From: JADJVL01 sp046331545
Lineage (GTDB): Bacteria > Acidobacteriota > Holophagae > Holophagales > Holophagaceae
DNA length: 64,000 nt
Assembly: GCA_046331545.1 (NCBI GenBank)
Contig: JAXLQR010000002.1
Location: 1,860,001-1,924,000, forward strand
Direction: 5' to 3'
Shown: positions 52,434 to 60,474 of the stretch, in pieces
Numbering within the stretch: the stretch's first letter is position 1
Layout of the letters: every line of letters begins with the position of its first letter
The notes under the pieces: model-generated
Seen by the model: the letters and a program-made list of their open reading frames with translations, nothing else
Told to the model about the DNA's origin: nothing
Database searches by the model: none
Made by a program: the position numbers and the translations under genes

Positions 52434-53249
52434 TCAACGCAGCGACTGTTCCAGGGCTGTCGAAGCGTCGGTCCGGGCGTCCCGGTACTTGACGATGACC
52501 GGCGCCGCCAGGTGCAGGCCCTGGGCGGCGGCGAAGGCCCCCTTGGCCGGGCGCGAGCCGCGCACCACCACGGCGTCCTCGGGGATCTCCTTCACCCACT
52601 CCTTCCCGTGGACCAGGTCGTAGATGACGGTGGACCCCGTGATCACCACGCCGCTGGCCAGGACGGCCCGCTTGCGCACCAGGATGCCCTCGAAGAGGCC
52701 CACCAGGCCGCCCACGAAGACGTCGTCCTCGATGACCACGGGCCGGGCGCCGGCGGGCTCCAGCACCCCGCCCACCTGGGCGGCGGCGCTGAGGTGGACC
52801 CGCCTGCCGACCTGGGCGCAGGAGCCCACCAGGGCGTGGCTGTCCACCATGGTGCCTTCGTCCACGTAGGCGCCGACGTTGATGTAGGCCGGGGGCATCA
52901 CCACCACGCCCTTGGAGACGTAGGCGCCCCGACGCACGGAACTGCCGCCGGGCACCAGGCGCACGCCGCTCTCGAGGTTGAAGCTCCGGGCCGGGTAGGC
53001 GGTCTTGTCGAAGAAGGGCCAGCCGGGGCCGTCCATGGATTCGATCTTGGTGGCGCGAAAGCCCGCGAGGATGGCCGCCTTCACCCAGGCGTTGGCCTTC
53101 CAACCACCCAGCCCGTCGGGCTCCGCCGCCCGCAGCTCGCCGGCCTCCAGGGCCGCCAGCAGCCGGTGGTGGGCGCGGGGGTGCTCCGGGTCGGCGGCCA
53201 CCGCCTCGGGAGCGCGGTCGAAGAAGGCCTTCAGGTCGTCGGGGGTCAC
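52434..53249 (-). CDS. dapD: 2,3,4,5-tetrahydropyridine-2,6-dicarboxylate N-succinyltransferase
   Basis: DapD succinylates tetrahydrodipicolinate, committing to the succinylase branch of lysine synthesis. The 271-residue product has the helical N-terminal domain (about 1-100) and left-handed beta-helix hexapeptide repeats (about 110-240, with RGAYVSKGVVVMPPAYINVGAYVDEGTMVDS). The C-terminal end is normal. The start is GTG at 53249 and overlaps the dapA stop as GTGA. The presence of dapD and dapE implies the succinylated route. Confidence 0.94.
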   Translation of the reverse strand: MTPDDLKAFFDRAPEAVAADPEHPRAHHRLLAALEAGELRAAEPDGLGGWKANAWVKAAILAGFRATKIESMDGPGWPFFDKTAYPARSFNLESGVRLVPGGSSVRRGAYVSKGVVVMPPAYINVGAYVDEGTMVDSHALVGSCAQVGRRVHLSAAAQVGGVLEPAGARPVVIEDDVFVGGLVGLFEGILVRKRAVLASGVVITGSTVIYDLVHGKEWVKEIPEDAVVVRGSRPAKGAFAAAQGLHLAAPVIVKYRDARTDASTALEQSLR

Positions 53250-54151
53250 GGCTTGCCTCCGGGCAGGGAGCCTTCGGTGGCCAGGCAGAGGGCCTCGGCC
53301 ATCTTCGTGCGGGTGGCGGCTTCGGGCGGGGTGAGGGGCAGCCGCAGGTGCTCGTCCGCCAGGTTGAGGAGCTTGAGGCCGGCCTTGAGGGGGATGGGGT
53401 TGCTCTCCACGAAGAGGGCGTCGATGAGGGGCAGGAGCTGGGCCTGCAGGCGCCGGGCCTCCGCCATGCGGCCCTGGCGGGCGGCCTCCACCAGGCACTT
53501 GGTCTCGAAGGGCAGCAGGTTGCCGAGCACCGAGACGAGGCCCACGGCGCCCACGGCGATGGAGGCGAGGGCGAGGTTGTCGTCCCCGGAGAGGAGCTGC
53601 TTGCCCTTGGGCAGGGTGCGGGCGACCTCGCCGATCTGGGCGAGGTTGCCGCTGCTCTCCTTCACGGCCACCACCGCTTCGTTCTCCCAGAGCGTCGACA
53701 GGGTCGCCGGGGCGACGTTGAGGCCGGTCCGGCCCGGCACGTTGTAGAGGATGAGGGGCAGGCCCGGCGCGGCGTCCGCCACGGCCAGGTAGTGGGCCGC
53801 CAGGCCCTTCGGCACCGGCTTGTTGTAGTAGGGCGTCACCACCAGGGCGCCGTGGACGCCCAGGGCCTGGGCCCGCCTGGTCCAGGCGCAGGCCTGCTTC
53901 GTGGCGTTCGATCCGGTGCCCGCGACGACCTTCTTGCCCGAAGCCTCCTCGAGGCAGGCCGTGATGAGGGCGTCCCGCTCGGCCTCCTCCAGGGTGGCGG
54001 CCTCGCCGGTGGAGCCGAGCACCACGAGCACGTCGGCCCCGCCGCCCGCCACGTGCTTCACCAGCTTGCGGAAGCCCGGGACGTCCACGCCGCCGTCGGC
54101 GAGGAAGGGGGTGGCCAGGGCCACCGAGAGGCCCGAGAAGTCGGCGTTCAC
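53246..54151 (-). CDS. dapA: 4-hydroxy-tetrahydrodipicolinate synthase
   Basis: DapA condenses aspartate semialdehyde with pyruvate. The 301-residue TIM-barrel product has the Schiff-base lysine K164 in VVAVKESSGN, Y136 and R141 in LYNVPGRTG, and GSTGEAATL at about 46-54. The start is GTG at 54151, one base after the dapB stop, and the stop overlaps dapD (GTGA). Confidence 0.95.
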   Translation of the reverse strand: MNADFSGLSVALATPFLADGGVDVPGFRKLVKHVAGGGADVLVVLGSTGEAATLEEAERDALITACLEEASGKKVVAGTGSNATKQACAWTRRAQALGVHGALVVTPYYNKPVPKGLAAHYLAVADAAPGLPLILYNVPGRTGLNVAPATLSTLWENEAVVAVKESSGNLAQIGEVARTLPKGKQLLSGDDNLALASIAVGAVGLVSVLGNLLPFETKCLVEAARQGRMAEARRLQAQLLPLIDALFVESNPIPLKAGLKLLNLADEHLRLPLTPPEAATRTKMAEALCLATEGSLPGGKP

Positions 54152-54152
54152 G

Positions 54153-54896
54153 TCAGGCTCCTTCGAAGAGGGGGTCGAGGACGTCCTGGGCCACGGCGTC
54201 CATGGCGAAGACGCCCTTGCGGCCCCGGATCCAGCGGGCGGCCACCACCGCGCCATCGGCGTAGGGCCGGGCGGAGCGGGCGGCGTGGTGCAGCTCCAGC
54301 ACCTCGCCGGGGGCGTCCACGCCGACGATGTGGCTGCTGTAGGTGTGGCCGGCGCGGATGCTGCTCACGTTGAGCTGGTGGGGCTTGAAATCCTGGCCGG
54401 CGGCGGGGATGGCCCACGCTGTCTTGCGGGGGCAGCCCCGCATCAGGACGCCGGCCAGCAGCTTGGCGGTGCCGCTGGGGGCGTCGTGCTTGCGGGCGTG
54501 GTGGTGCTCCACCAGATAGGGATCCTTCTGGGGATCGCCGCTCGCGAAGCGCGCCAGGATGAGGCTGAGCCGGGCATAGAGGGCCACGGTGAGGGAGAAG
54601 TTCGGGGCCGTCACCACGCCGATGCGCTGGCCCACGCGCTCCGCCAGGTCCGGCACGGACCAGCCCGTGGTACCGATGAGGAAGTCGGCGCCGTGGTCCA
54701 GGCACCAGGCCAGGTGGGCCTCCACCGCCGGCCCCGAAGAGGCGTCGATGGCCACGTCCACGGGCGTCCGGGGCGCGTCGTCGCGGCCCGCGGCCCAGAG
54801 CAGGCTGAGGTCGGGGCTCTCGCCCACCGCCTCGGCGATGGACGCGCCCAGGCGGCCGCGGCCGAAGATGCCGATGCGCAGCGGGGTCGCGGTCAT
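54153..54896 (-). CDS. dapB: 4-hydroxy-tetrahydrodipicolinate reductase
   Basis: DapB reduces the product of DapA with NAD(P)H. The 247-residue product has the Rossmann start RIGIFGRGRLGASIAEA (about 7-23), LIGTTGW, and the signature HHHARKHDAPSGTA (catalytic His and Lys). The ATG at 54896 overlaps the lysC stop (ATGA), and the gene lies one base upstream of dapA. Confidence 0.95.
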   Translation of the reverse strand: MTATPLRIGIFGRGRLGASIAEAVGESPDLSLLWAAGRDDAPRTPVDVAIDASSGPAVEAHLAWCLDHGADFLIGTTGWSVPDLAERVGQRIGVVTAPNFSLTVALYARLSLILARFASGDPQKDPYLVEHHHARKHDAPSGTAKLLAGVLMRGCPRKTAWAIPAAGQDFKPHQLNVSSIRAGHTYSSHIVGVDAPGEVLELHHAARSARPYADGAVVAARWIRGRKGVFAMDAVAQDVLDPLFEGA

Positions 54897-56257
54897 GGCG
54901 CACCTCCTTCGATGAGGACGCGGTGGAGGCGCCGCAGGGCCTCGGCCTCGTCGGCCCGGCGCACCACCACGCTCAGGTTGATCTCGTTGGCGCCCATGCT
55001 GATCATCTCGACGTTGATGTCGCCGAGCGCTCCGAAGAGCCGGCCGCCCAGGCCCGCGGTCTGCTTGAGCCGCTCGCCCACGACGGCCACGATGGCGCGG
55101 TCCTGGTGGACGTCCACGGAGGCGAAGGCGGAGAGCTGCTCCTGCAGGGCCTGGAGCGGCGCGCCTTCGTCCACCGTGAGGCTCACGCTGACTTCCGCGG
55201 TGGCGATGAGGTCCACGCTCACCTTCAGCCGTGCGAACACGTCGAAGAGGCGGGCGAGGAAGCCGCTCTGGGCGAGCATCCGCGAGCTGGTCACCGTGAG
55301 CACGGTGACGGGGCCGCGGCTGGCCAGGGCCGTGACCGAGCGTCCCGAGGAGACGTGGCCGGTGATGGTGGTGAAGCGGCCCGCGGGCTTCTGGGTGTGG
55401 CGCACGGTGACGGGGATGTCGGCCTCCACCGCGGGCTGGATGGTGGCGGGGTGGAGCACCTTGGCGCCGAAGGCCGCCAGTTCGGCGGCCTCCTCGAAGC
55501 CCAGCTCGGGGATGGGAAGGGCCGCCGGGACGACCCGGGGGTCGCTGGTGAGGACGCCTTCCACGTCGGTCCAGATCTGGACCTCGGAGGCTCCCAGCGC
55601 GGCCCCGAACAGGGCGGCGGAATAGTCGCTGCCGCCCCGGCCCAGGGTGGTGGTGAGGCCGTCCTCGGTGGCCCCGATGTAGCCCTGGGTCACGGCCACC
55701 TTCCCGGGTCCGAGGTGCGGCGCCAGGTGCTGGGCGGCCAGGGCCTGGATCCGCCCGGTCTGGGGCTGGCCCTCGCCGAAGGTGGCGTCCGTGCGCAGCA
55801 CGGTCCGCGCGTCCACCCAGGTCGCCTCGATCCCCTGGCTCTCCAGGAAGGCGGCGAAGATGCGCGTGCTCAGCAGCTCGCCGTGGGCGGCGATGGCGTC
55901 CTGGGTCCGAGGGCTCAGTTCCCGCAGCAGGGCCACGCCCCGGAGGAAGAGCTCGAGCCGGCCGAAGGCCTCGGTGAGGCAGCGGTCCAGGGCCTCGGGC
56001 ACGCCGTCCGCGAAGAGCCGCTCGGCGCTGCCCCGGTGGGCCTGGATGAGGGCCTTCACGCCCTCCAGGGCCGCAGGCAGGTCGCCGGATTCGGCGGCCT
56101 TCGAGGCGGCGAAGAGGGCGTTCGTCGTCTTGCCCATGGCCGAGAGCACCACCAGCGGAGCCGCCGGCAGGGCCTCCCGCACCAGCGCGGCGACCTGCCG
56201 CATGCAATCGGCATCGGCGACGGAGCTCCCGCCGAATTTCATGACCCGGGGATTCAC
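54893..56257 (-). CDS. lysC: Aspartate kinase
   Basis: LysC phosphorylates aspartate, the first step of the aspartate family. The 454-residue product has the MKFGGSSVAD start, the kinase core with TLGRGGSDYSAALFGAA, and two C-terminal ACT domains (about 300-450, with VTSSRMLAQSGFLARLFDVFARL and VAVVGERLKQTAGLGGRLFGAL) that normally bind lysine or threonine for feedback control. The GTG at 56257 was preferred over the ATG at 56242 because it overlaps the asd stop as GTGA, a junction seen repeatedly in this operon. Confidence 0.94.
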   Translation of the reverse strand: MNPRVMKFGGSSVADADCMRQVAALVREALPAAPLVVLSAMGKTTNALFAASKAAESGDLPAALEGVKALIQAHRGSAERLFADGVPEALDRCLTEAFGRLELFLRGVALLRELSPRTQDAIAAHGELLSTRIFAAFLESQGIEATWVDARTVLRTDATFGEGQPQTGRIQALAAQHLAPHLGPGKVAVTQGYIGATEDGLTTTLGRGGSDYSAALFGAALGASEVQIWTDVEGVLTSDPRVVPAALPIPELGFEEAAELAAFGAKVLHPATIQPAVEADIPVTVRHTQKPAGRFTTITGHVSSGRSVTALASRGPVTVLTVTSSRMLAQSGFLARLFDVFARLKVSVDLIATAEVSVSLTVDEGAPLQALQEQLSAFASVDVHQDRAIVAVVGERLKQTAGLGGRLFGALGDINVEMISMGANEINLSVVVRRADEAEALRRLHRVLIEGGAP

Positions 56258-57309
56258 GGGACCAGCCCCTTCGCGTGGGCCAGCTCGGCGTTGAGGATGG
56301 AGCCGCCGGCGGCGCCCCGCTCGGTGTTGTGGCCGAGCAGCGAGAACTTGATGCCGAAGAGGGGGCACACCCTCACCCGCCCGATGTGGACGCTCATGCC
56401 CTGGTCCTGCTCCACGTCGCGGCGCACCTGGGGCCGGTCCTCCGCGGCATGGAGGTGGATGGGGACGGCCGGGGCGGAGGGCAGGCCCAGACGCTGGGGC
56501 TCGGGCCTCCAGGCCCGCAGGGCCTCCTTCACCTGGTCCACGGAGGGGCTGCCCTTGAGCTTCACGCTGACGGCCTCGGTGTGGCCCTCCAGCACCGGGA
56601 CGCGGTGACACAGGGCCGAGACGCCGAGCCTGGCCATCTCGATGCCGTCGGCGCCGAGGGTCCCGAGGAGCTTGGGGATCTCCTCCTCGACCTTCTCCTC
56701 CTCGTTGCGGATGTAGGGCACCACATTGCCGAGGATGTCCAGGCTGGCCACGCCGGGATAGCCCGCGCCGCTCACCGCCTGCATGGAGGTCATCATGACC
56801 GCCTCGATCCCGAAGGCCTGCTGCAGCGGGGCCAGGGCCATCGCCAGCACCGTGGCGGTGCAGTTCGGATTGCAGAGGATGGCGCCCTTCCAGCCGTGGT
56901 GGCGGCGCTGGAGGTCCACGAGGCCCAAATGCTCGGGATTCACCTCGGGGATGAGGAGCGGCACCTCCCGGGCCATGCGGAAGGCCGAGGCGTTGGAGAA
57001 GACCAGGGCGCCGGCCTTCGCGAACCCGGGCTCGAGCTCCGAGGCGGGGCCGCTGTCCAGGGCGCTGAAGACCACCGGCGAGAGGGCCTGGTCGGGCTCG
57101 CCGGGCACCATGACGCGGGGCCCGAAGCCGCCGTAGGGCTCCCCGTCCAGCCGCCAGGCGCAGGCCTCGAAGTAGCGCTTGCCGCTGGAGCGCTCGGAGG
57201 CCGCGAGGTACTGGATCTTGAACAGGGGATGGTCCGCGAGGCGGCGCACGAAGCGCTGCCCGACGACGCCGGTCGCGCCGAGCACCGTGACGGGGATCTT
57301 GGAGGTCAT
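56254..57309 (-). CDS. asd: Aspartate-semialdehyde dehydrogenase
   Basis: Asd reduces aspartyl phosphate to aspartate semialdehyde. The 351-residue product has the NADP-binding start VTVLGATGVVGQRF, the catalytic cysteine C150 in LCNPNCTATV, and the SGAGYPGVASLD loop. The length and this loop match the archaeal/bacterial Asd subtype. ATG at 57309 is 3 bp after the dapE stop. lysC overlaps its end by 4 bp. Confidence 0.94.
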   Translation of the reverse strand: MTSKIPVTVLGATGVVGQRFVRRLADHPLFKIQYLAASERSSGKRYFEACAWRLDGEPYGGFGPRVMVPGEPDQALSPVVFSALDSGPASELEPGFAKAGALVFSNASAFRMAREVPLLIPEVNPEHLGLVDLQRRHHGWKGAILCNPNCTATVLAMALAPLQQAFGIEAVMMTSMQAVSGAGYPGVASLDILGNVVPYIRNEEEKVEEEIPKLLGTLGADGIEMARLGVSALCHRVPVLEGHTEAVSVKLKGSPSVDQVKEALRAWRPEPQRLGLPSAPAVPIHLHAAEDRPQVRRDVEQDQGMSVHIGRVRVCPLFGIKFSLLGHNTERGAAGGSILNAELAHAKGLVP

Positions 57310-57312
57310 GGA

Positions 57313-58380
57313 TCAGTCCTTGTGGAGGAAGTGCAGGGCGAGGCGGCGGTTCAGCTCGACGCCCTCCGCCAGGTCGGCGAAGGCGAGGTGCTCTTCGAGG
57401 GTGTGGGCCACCTTGATGGAGCCCGGACCCGCCAGGACCACCGTCCCGTCGGGCACCAGGGCCCGCAGCCGGGGCGCGTCGCTGCCGAAAGGCATGGGCG
57501 CGTAGTCGAAGCCGGGCAACCGGGGGTAGCGGTCCGGAGGCTCCGAGAGGCGCACCTCCACCTCGGACTCCGGCGGCTGGAGGGCCTTCACCCGGTTGTA
57601 GAAGGTGGAGTCCGGCAGGGTGCGCACGAAGAGGTGGGCCTCGGCCTCGGCGGGCACCGAATTCAGGGACTCGCCGCCCTGGAGGAGGCCGAGGTTCCAG
57701 ACTTCGGGGCCGAGGTCGGGATCCTCGTGGCCGGTCTCATGGCGAAGGGCCTGGAGCCAGTCCAGCAGCGGGAAGATCGCGGAGCGGCCCAGCTCGGGCG
57801 ATCCGCTGTGGGCGGCCCGGCCATGGGTCTGCAGGCGGAGGTGCAGCACGCCCCGCTGCCCGGTGGCCAGCTTGTTTTCCGTGGGCTCCCCGTCCACCAG
57901 GCCCTTGAGGTCCTGGAGGCGGTCCGCCCAGGCGAGGGCCTGGATGGCGCCGGCGCTGTCGGTCTCCTCCCCCACCACGCCCATCCAGGCGAGGCCGCGG
58001 ATCCCTTCACCCAGGAGGGTCCGGATGGCCTCGAGCTGGGCCATGACCTGGCCCTTGGCGTCGCAGGTCCCCCGGCCCCGGATCGCGTCCGGCTCCACCC
58101 GCGGAGGGAGGAAGGGCGGCACGGTGTCGAGGTGGGTGGTGAAGAGGACCTTCGGCCGGCCCCACAGGGCCAGGACATTGGTGCGGCCGGCGGCGACCTC
58201 CTGGGTCAGGAGCTCGGCGCCGAGGTCCTCGGCGAGGAGCTCCCGCAGGAGGGGCAGCATGGCGTCCTCCCGGCCGGAGGTGCTGTCCACTTCGCACAGG
58301 CGCAGGAGCCACTGGCGCATCCACAGGGGATCGGCCTGCGGGGTCCGGTGGGCGCGGGGTTTCGGGGGGTGGCGGGACAT
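57313..58380 (-). CDS. dapE: Succinyl-diaminopimelate desuccinylase (M20 peptidase)
   Basis: DapE removes succinate from N-succinyl-DAP, giving LL-diaminopimelate. The 355-residue M20-family product has the metal ligands H83/D85 in TTHLDTVPPF, D107 in GRGTCDAKG, and E138/E139 in VGEETDSAGA, plus a lid domain (about 170-280). M20 proteins are hard to tell apart (ArgE, DapE, peptidases); the place as first gene of the dap operon supports DapE. The ATG at 58380 follows GGAG, and a lysine-riboswitch-like leader precedes it. Confidence 0.87.
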   Translation of the reverse strand: MSRHPPKPRAHRTPQADPLWMRQWLLRLCEVDSTSGREDAMLPLLRELLAEDLGAELLTQEVAAGRTNVLALWGRPKVLFTTHLDTVPPFLPPRVEPDAIRGRGTCDAKGQVMAQLEAIRTLLGEGIRGLAWMGVVGEETDSAGAIQALAWADRLQDLKGLVDGEPTENKLATGQRGVLHLRLQTHGRAAHSGSPELGRSAIFPLLDWLQALRHETGHEDPDLGPEVWNLGLLQGGESLNSVPAEAEAHLFVRTLPDSTFYNRVKALQPPESEVEVRLSEPPDRYPRLPGFDYAPMPFGSDAPRLRALVPDGTVVLAGPGSIKVAHTLEEHLAFADLAEGVELNRRLALHFLHKD

Positions 58381-58436
58381 GATCTGGAATCTCCACCGAA
58401 TGGTGGCCCAGAAACGACCCGGGGGTGAGCCCGTCG

Positions 58437-58451
58437 GGAGGAAAATCCTCC
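58437..58451 (-). promoter_or_regulatory. Hairpin in the dapE leader
   Basis: Read on the minus strand, GGAGGATTTTCCTCC forms a six-base-pair stem with a three-base loop, a few bases past the riboswitch-like 3' end and 57 bp upstream of the dapE ATG. It has no following U-run, so it is not a classical terminator. It could be the switching element, or just a stable hairpin. Confidence 0.35.
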
Positions 58452-58454
58452 GCC

Positions 58455-58640
58455 GTTCCTCTGGCACTCCGCGCCGGGTGTGGGGTGGCGCGACAGCCGC
58501 CGGGATTTAGCCCGGGCGTCCAAGGCGTGCAGTGTTGCGGTGCAGGCCCCTCGGCGATCCTCCCCTTTCCCGCGGCATCGACGGATGCAACCTCCTCCGC
58601 CGCCGTACTGATGGGGACCGCTCCTCCAATCGGATGACCC
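58455..58640 (-). ncRNA. Lysine riboswitch (L-box) leader of the dap operon
   Basis: On the minus strand upstream of dapE the sequence shows the conserved lysine-aptamer blocks in the right order: GGAGGAGCGG followed by CATCAGTACGG, GGAGGAGG, GGATCGCCGAGG, the short hairpin CCGGGCTAAATCCCGG, and GGCTGTCGCGCC. They correspond to the E. coli lysC leader blocks GAGGCGCG...AAGUA, GGAGGAG, CAUCGCCGAGG, GGGGCUGAAUCCCC and GGUUGUCACC. Together with a lysine operon downstream, this is a strong lysine-binding riboswitch. It leaves only a 60-70-bp expression platform with a hairpin. Confidence 0.85.
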
Positions 58641-58692
58641 AGCTTCGCAGCCGGAGCGGCCGGGAGCAAGCCCCGACGGCGGCTCGGCGAGC

Positions 58693-59334
58693 CTACTCCG
58701 CGCGAACGGCGAAGGGCTTGAAGCCCGCGGCCTTCAGCTTCTCGCCCGTGGCGTCGGCGGCCTCCCTGGGGGCCGCCTTGGCCAGGCGCACCTTCCAGGC
58801 CTTGCCGTCCTTGACCACCTTCGCGGGAAAGCCCGCGGCCTTGGCCTTCGTGGCCACCCGCGTGGCCTCGGCGGGATCGGGAGTGGCCACGAGCTGGAGG
58901 GTCCAGCGCTCGGCGGACTCGGCCTTGGGTTCCGGCTTCGCCTCGGGCTTGGGTTCGGATTTGGCGGGGGCGTTGGCGGAGGCCCTGGCCTCCGGCTTCG
59001 GCTCGGGCTTGGCGTCCGGCTTGGCCTCGATCCCGGGTTTCGGCTCGCCCTTCGGTTCGACCTTGGCCTCGGCGGGCTTGGGCGTGTCGAGCCCCCGGGC
59101 GTCCGGCGGGCCGTCGCCGGGCTGGAAGAGCTTGAGCTGGTCGAGGAGGGGCTCCGGGAGCTCCTTCAACTGCTCGTCCACCGACTTGGCATCGGGGCGC
59201 CGGAGGGAGGCGCTGCCCTTGCCGACCTGGACGCCGAGCACGTAGCTGAGGGCGATGAGGCCCACGCCCACGGCGGTCACCAGCAGCACGGCCTGGCGGC
59301 TGAGGGCGAGAGGCTGGGGATCGCGGAAGGCCAT
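58693..59334 (-). CDS. Membrane-anchored SPOR-domain protein
   Basis: The 213-residue product has one N-terminal transmembrane helix (AVLLVTAVGVGLIALSYVLGV), a long Pro/Lys/Ala/Glu-rich linker (about 60-140, with repeated EPKPEA-type segments) and a C-terminal SPOR domain (about 142-213, TLQLVATPDPAEATRVATKAKAAGF). SPOR domains bind glycan strands lacking stem peptides at division sites, so the protein probably acts in septation. ATG at 59334 is chosen to start just before the helix. It is 60 bp downstream of the ketosynthase-like gene. Confidence 0.85.
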   Translation of the reverse strand: MAFRDPQPLALSRQAVLLVTAVGVGLIALSYVLGVQVGKGSASLRRPDAKSVDEQLKELPEPLLDQLKLFQPGDGPPDARGLDTPKPAEAKVEPKGEPKPGIEAKPDAKPEPKPEARASANAPAKSEPKPEAKPEPKAESAERWTLQLVATPDPAEATRVATKAKAAGFPAKVVKDGKAWKVRLAKAAPREAADATGEKLKAAGFKPFAVRAE

Positions 59335-59394
59335 GCCGGAAGCGTAGCGCGTCCCCAAGGCGCCGGGTGCCGGTCCGGCCTCCGGCGCCGTGGC

Positions 59395-60474
59395 TCAGGC
59401 GGTCGGCAGGACCTCGAGCAGGGCCGCGGCCTGGGCGCCGAAGCTCGCGGGCGCGGTGACCAGCACCGGGCCGGGGGCTTCGAGCAGGGCGGCCGCCAGG
59501 AGCTGCCCTCCGCTGCCGCAGAGCTCGCCCCACAGGGCCTTGGGGTGGGCGGGCGCGGGGAGCCCGGGCAGGTCCGCGGCCAGGCGGGCCTCGGCGAGGT
59601 CCAGGCGGGGATGGCCGTTGGAGCCCGCGATCCAGGCGCCGGCCCCCTGGCCGGCCAAGGCCTCCACCGCAGCCCGGGTCAGCGCCTCCTGGCGGGAGGC
59701 TGGCCGGTCGTCGGGCCCGCAGGCCCAGGCCAGGCCTCGCACCTTCGCCCGGACCCTCGCGCCCCGGGCCTCGGCGGCCGCGGCGCGCTCCACGACGAAA
59801 GCCTGGGCCCCCTCGCCGGGCAGGAGGCCCGACGCGGCGCCGGGAACCGGGTCCCCGTGGCGCGCGGCGAGGCGGGTGCGCTGGAGCAGTTCCACCAGCA
59901 TCGGGAAGAGCCCGTCCACGCCGATCACGAGCACCGCGTCCGCGAGGCCGCCCGCCAGCCACCAGCGGGCCTCCTCCAGGGCCGAGAAGCAGGCGTTCTC
60001 CCGGTCCAACTGGGTGGTGCTGGGACCCTTGATGCCGAAGGCCAGGGCGACATGGCCGGAGGGCGCGTTGGCCACGCAGTTGGGGAAGACCATGGGGGAG
60101 GCGCCCTCGGGTCCGCGGGCGAAGTAGGGCCGCATGAAGGCCTCGGAGGCCTCGCTGCCCCCGGTGTTGGTGCCCACGGCGATGGCGAGGCGGTGGCCCG
60201 CCGCCTTGGGATCGAGCCCCGCGTCCTGGAGGGCGTGGTGGGCGGCGCCCCAGGCGAAACGGGAGGGCCGGTCCAGCCGCCGGAGCTGCATGGGCGGGAT
60301 GATGCCCGCCGGGTTGAAGGCCGTGCAGGCCGCGCCCCGGCCGGGGCCGAGGGCCTCGGGCAGCTCGGCGAAGGCCGGCGCCTTCGACGCCCAGGCGGCG
60401 CGGGCGGCCTCGAAGCCGTCCCCGCAGGGCAGCACCAGGCCCGCGCCGGTGACGGCGAGGTCGAAGGCCGTCAT
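59395..60474 (-). CDS. Ketosynthase-like protein, chain-length-factor type
   Basis: The 359-residue product has the thiolase fold of beta-ketoacyl-ACP synthases. The cysteine C162 is present in RENACFSALEE, but the two catalytic histidines are not: the first block reads SNGHPRLD instead of HGTGTPxND, and the second GSGGQ instead of a GH motif. That pattern resembles KS-beta chain-length factors or ApeC-like partners. The ATG overlaps the stop of the complete KS by 4 bp, implying an alpha/beta heterodimer. The function is inferred. Confidence 0.82.
   Translation of the reverse strand: MTAFDLAVTGAGLVLPCGDGFEAARAAWASKAPAFAELPEALGPGRGAACTAFNPAGIIPPMQLRRLDRPSRFAWGAAHHALQDAGLDPKAAGHRLAIAVGTNTGGSEASEAFMRPYFARGPEGASPMVFPNCVANAPSGHVALAFGIKGPSTTQLDRENACFSALEEARWWLAGGLADAVLVIGVDGLFPMLVELLQRTRLAARHGDPVPGAASGLLPGEGAQAFVVERAAAAEARGARVRAKVRGLAWACGPDDRPASRQEALTRAAVEALAGQGAGAWIAGSNGHPRLDLAEARLAADLPGLPAPAHPKALWGELCGSGGQLLAAALLEAPGPVLVTAPASFGAQAAALLEVLPTA

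Noticed and set aside
58437..58451. Intrinsic terminator in the dapE leader
   Set aside because: The stem is short and not followed by a run of T; it is listed only as a hairpin.
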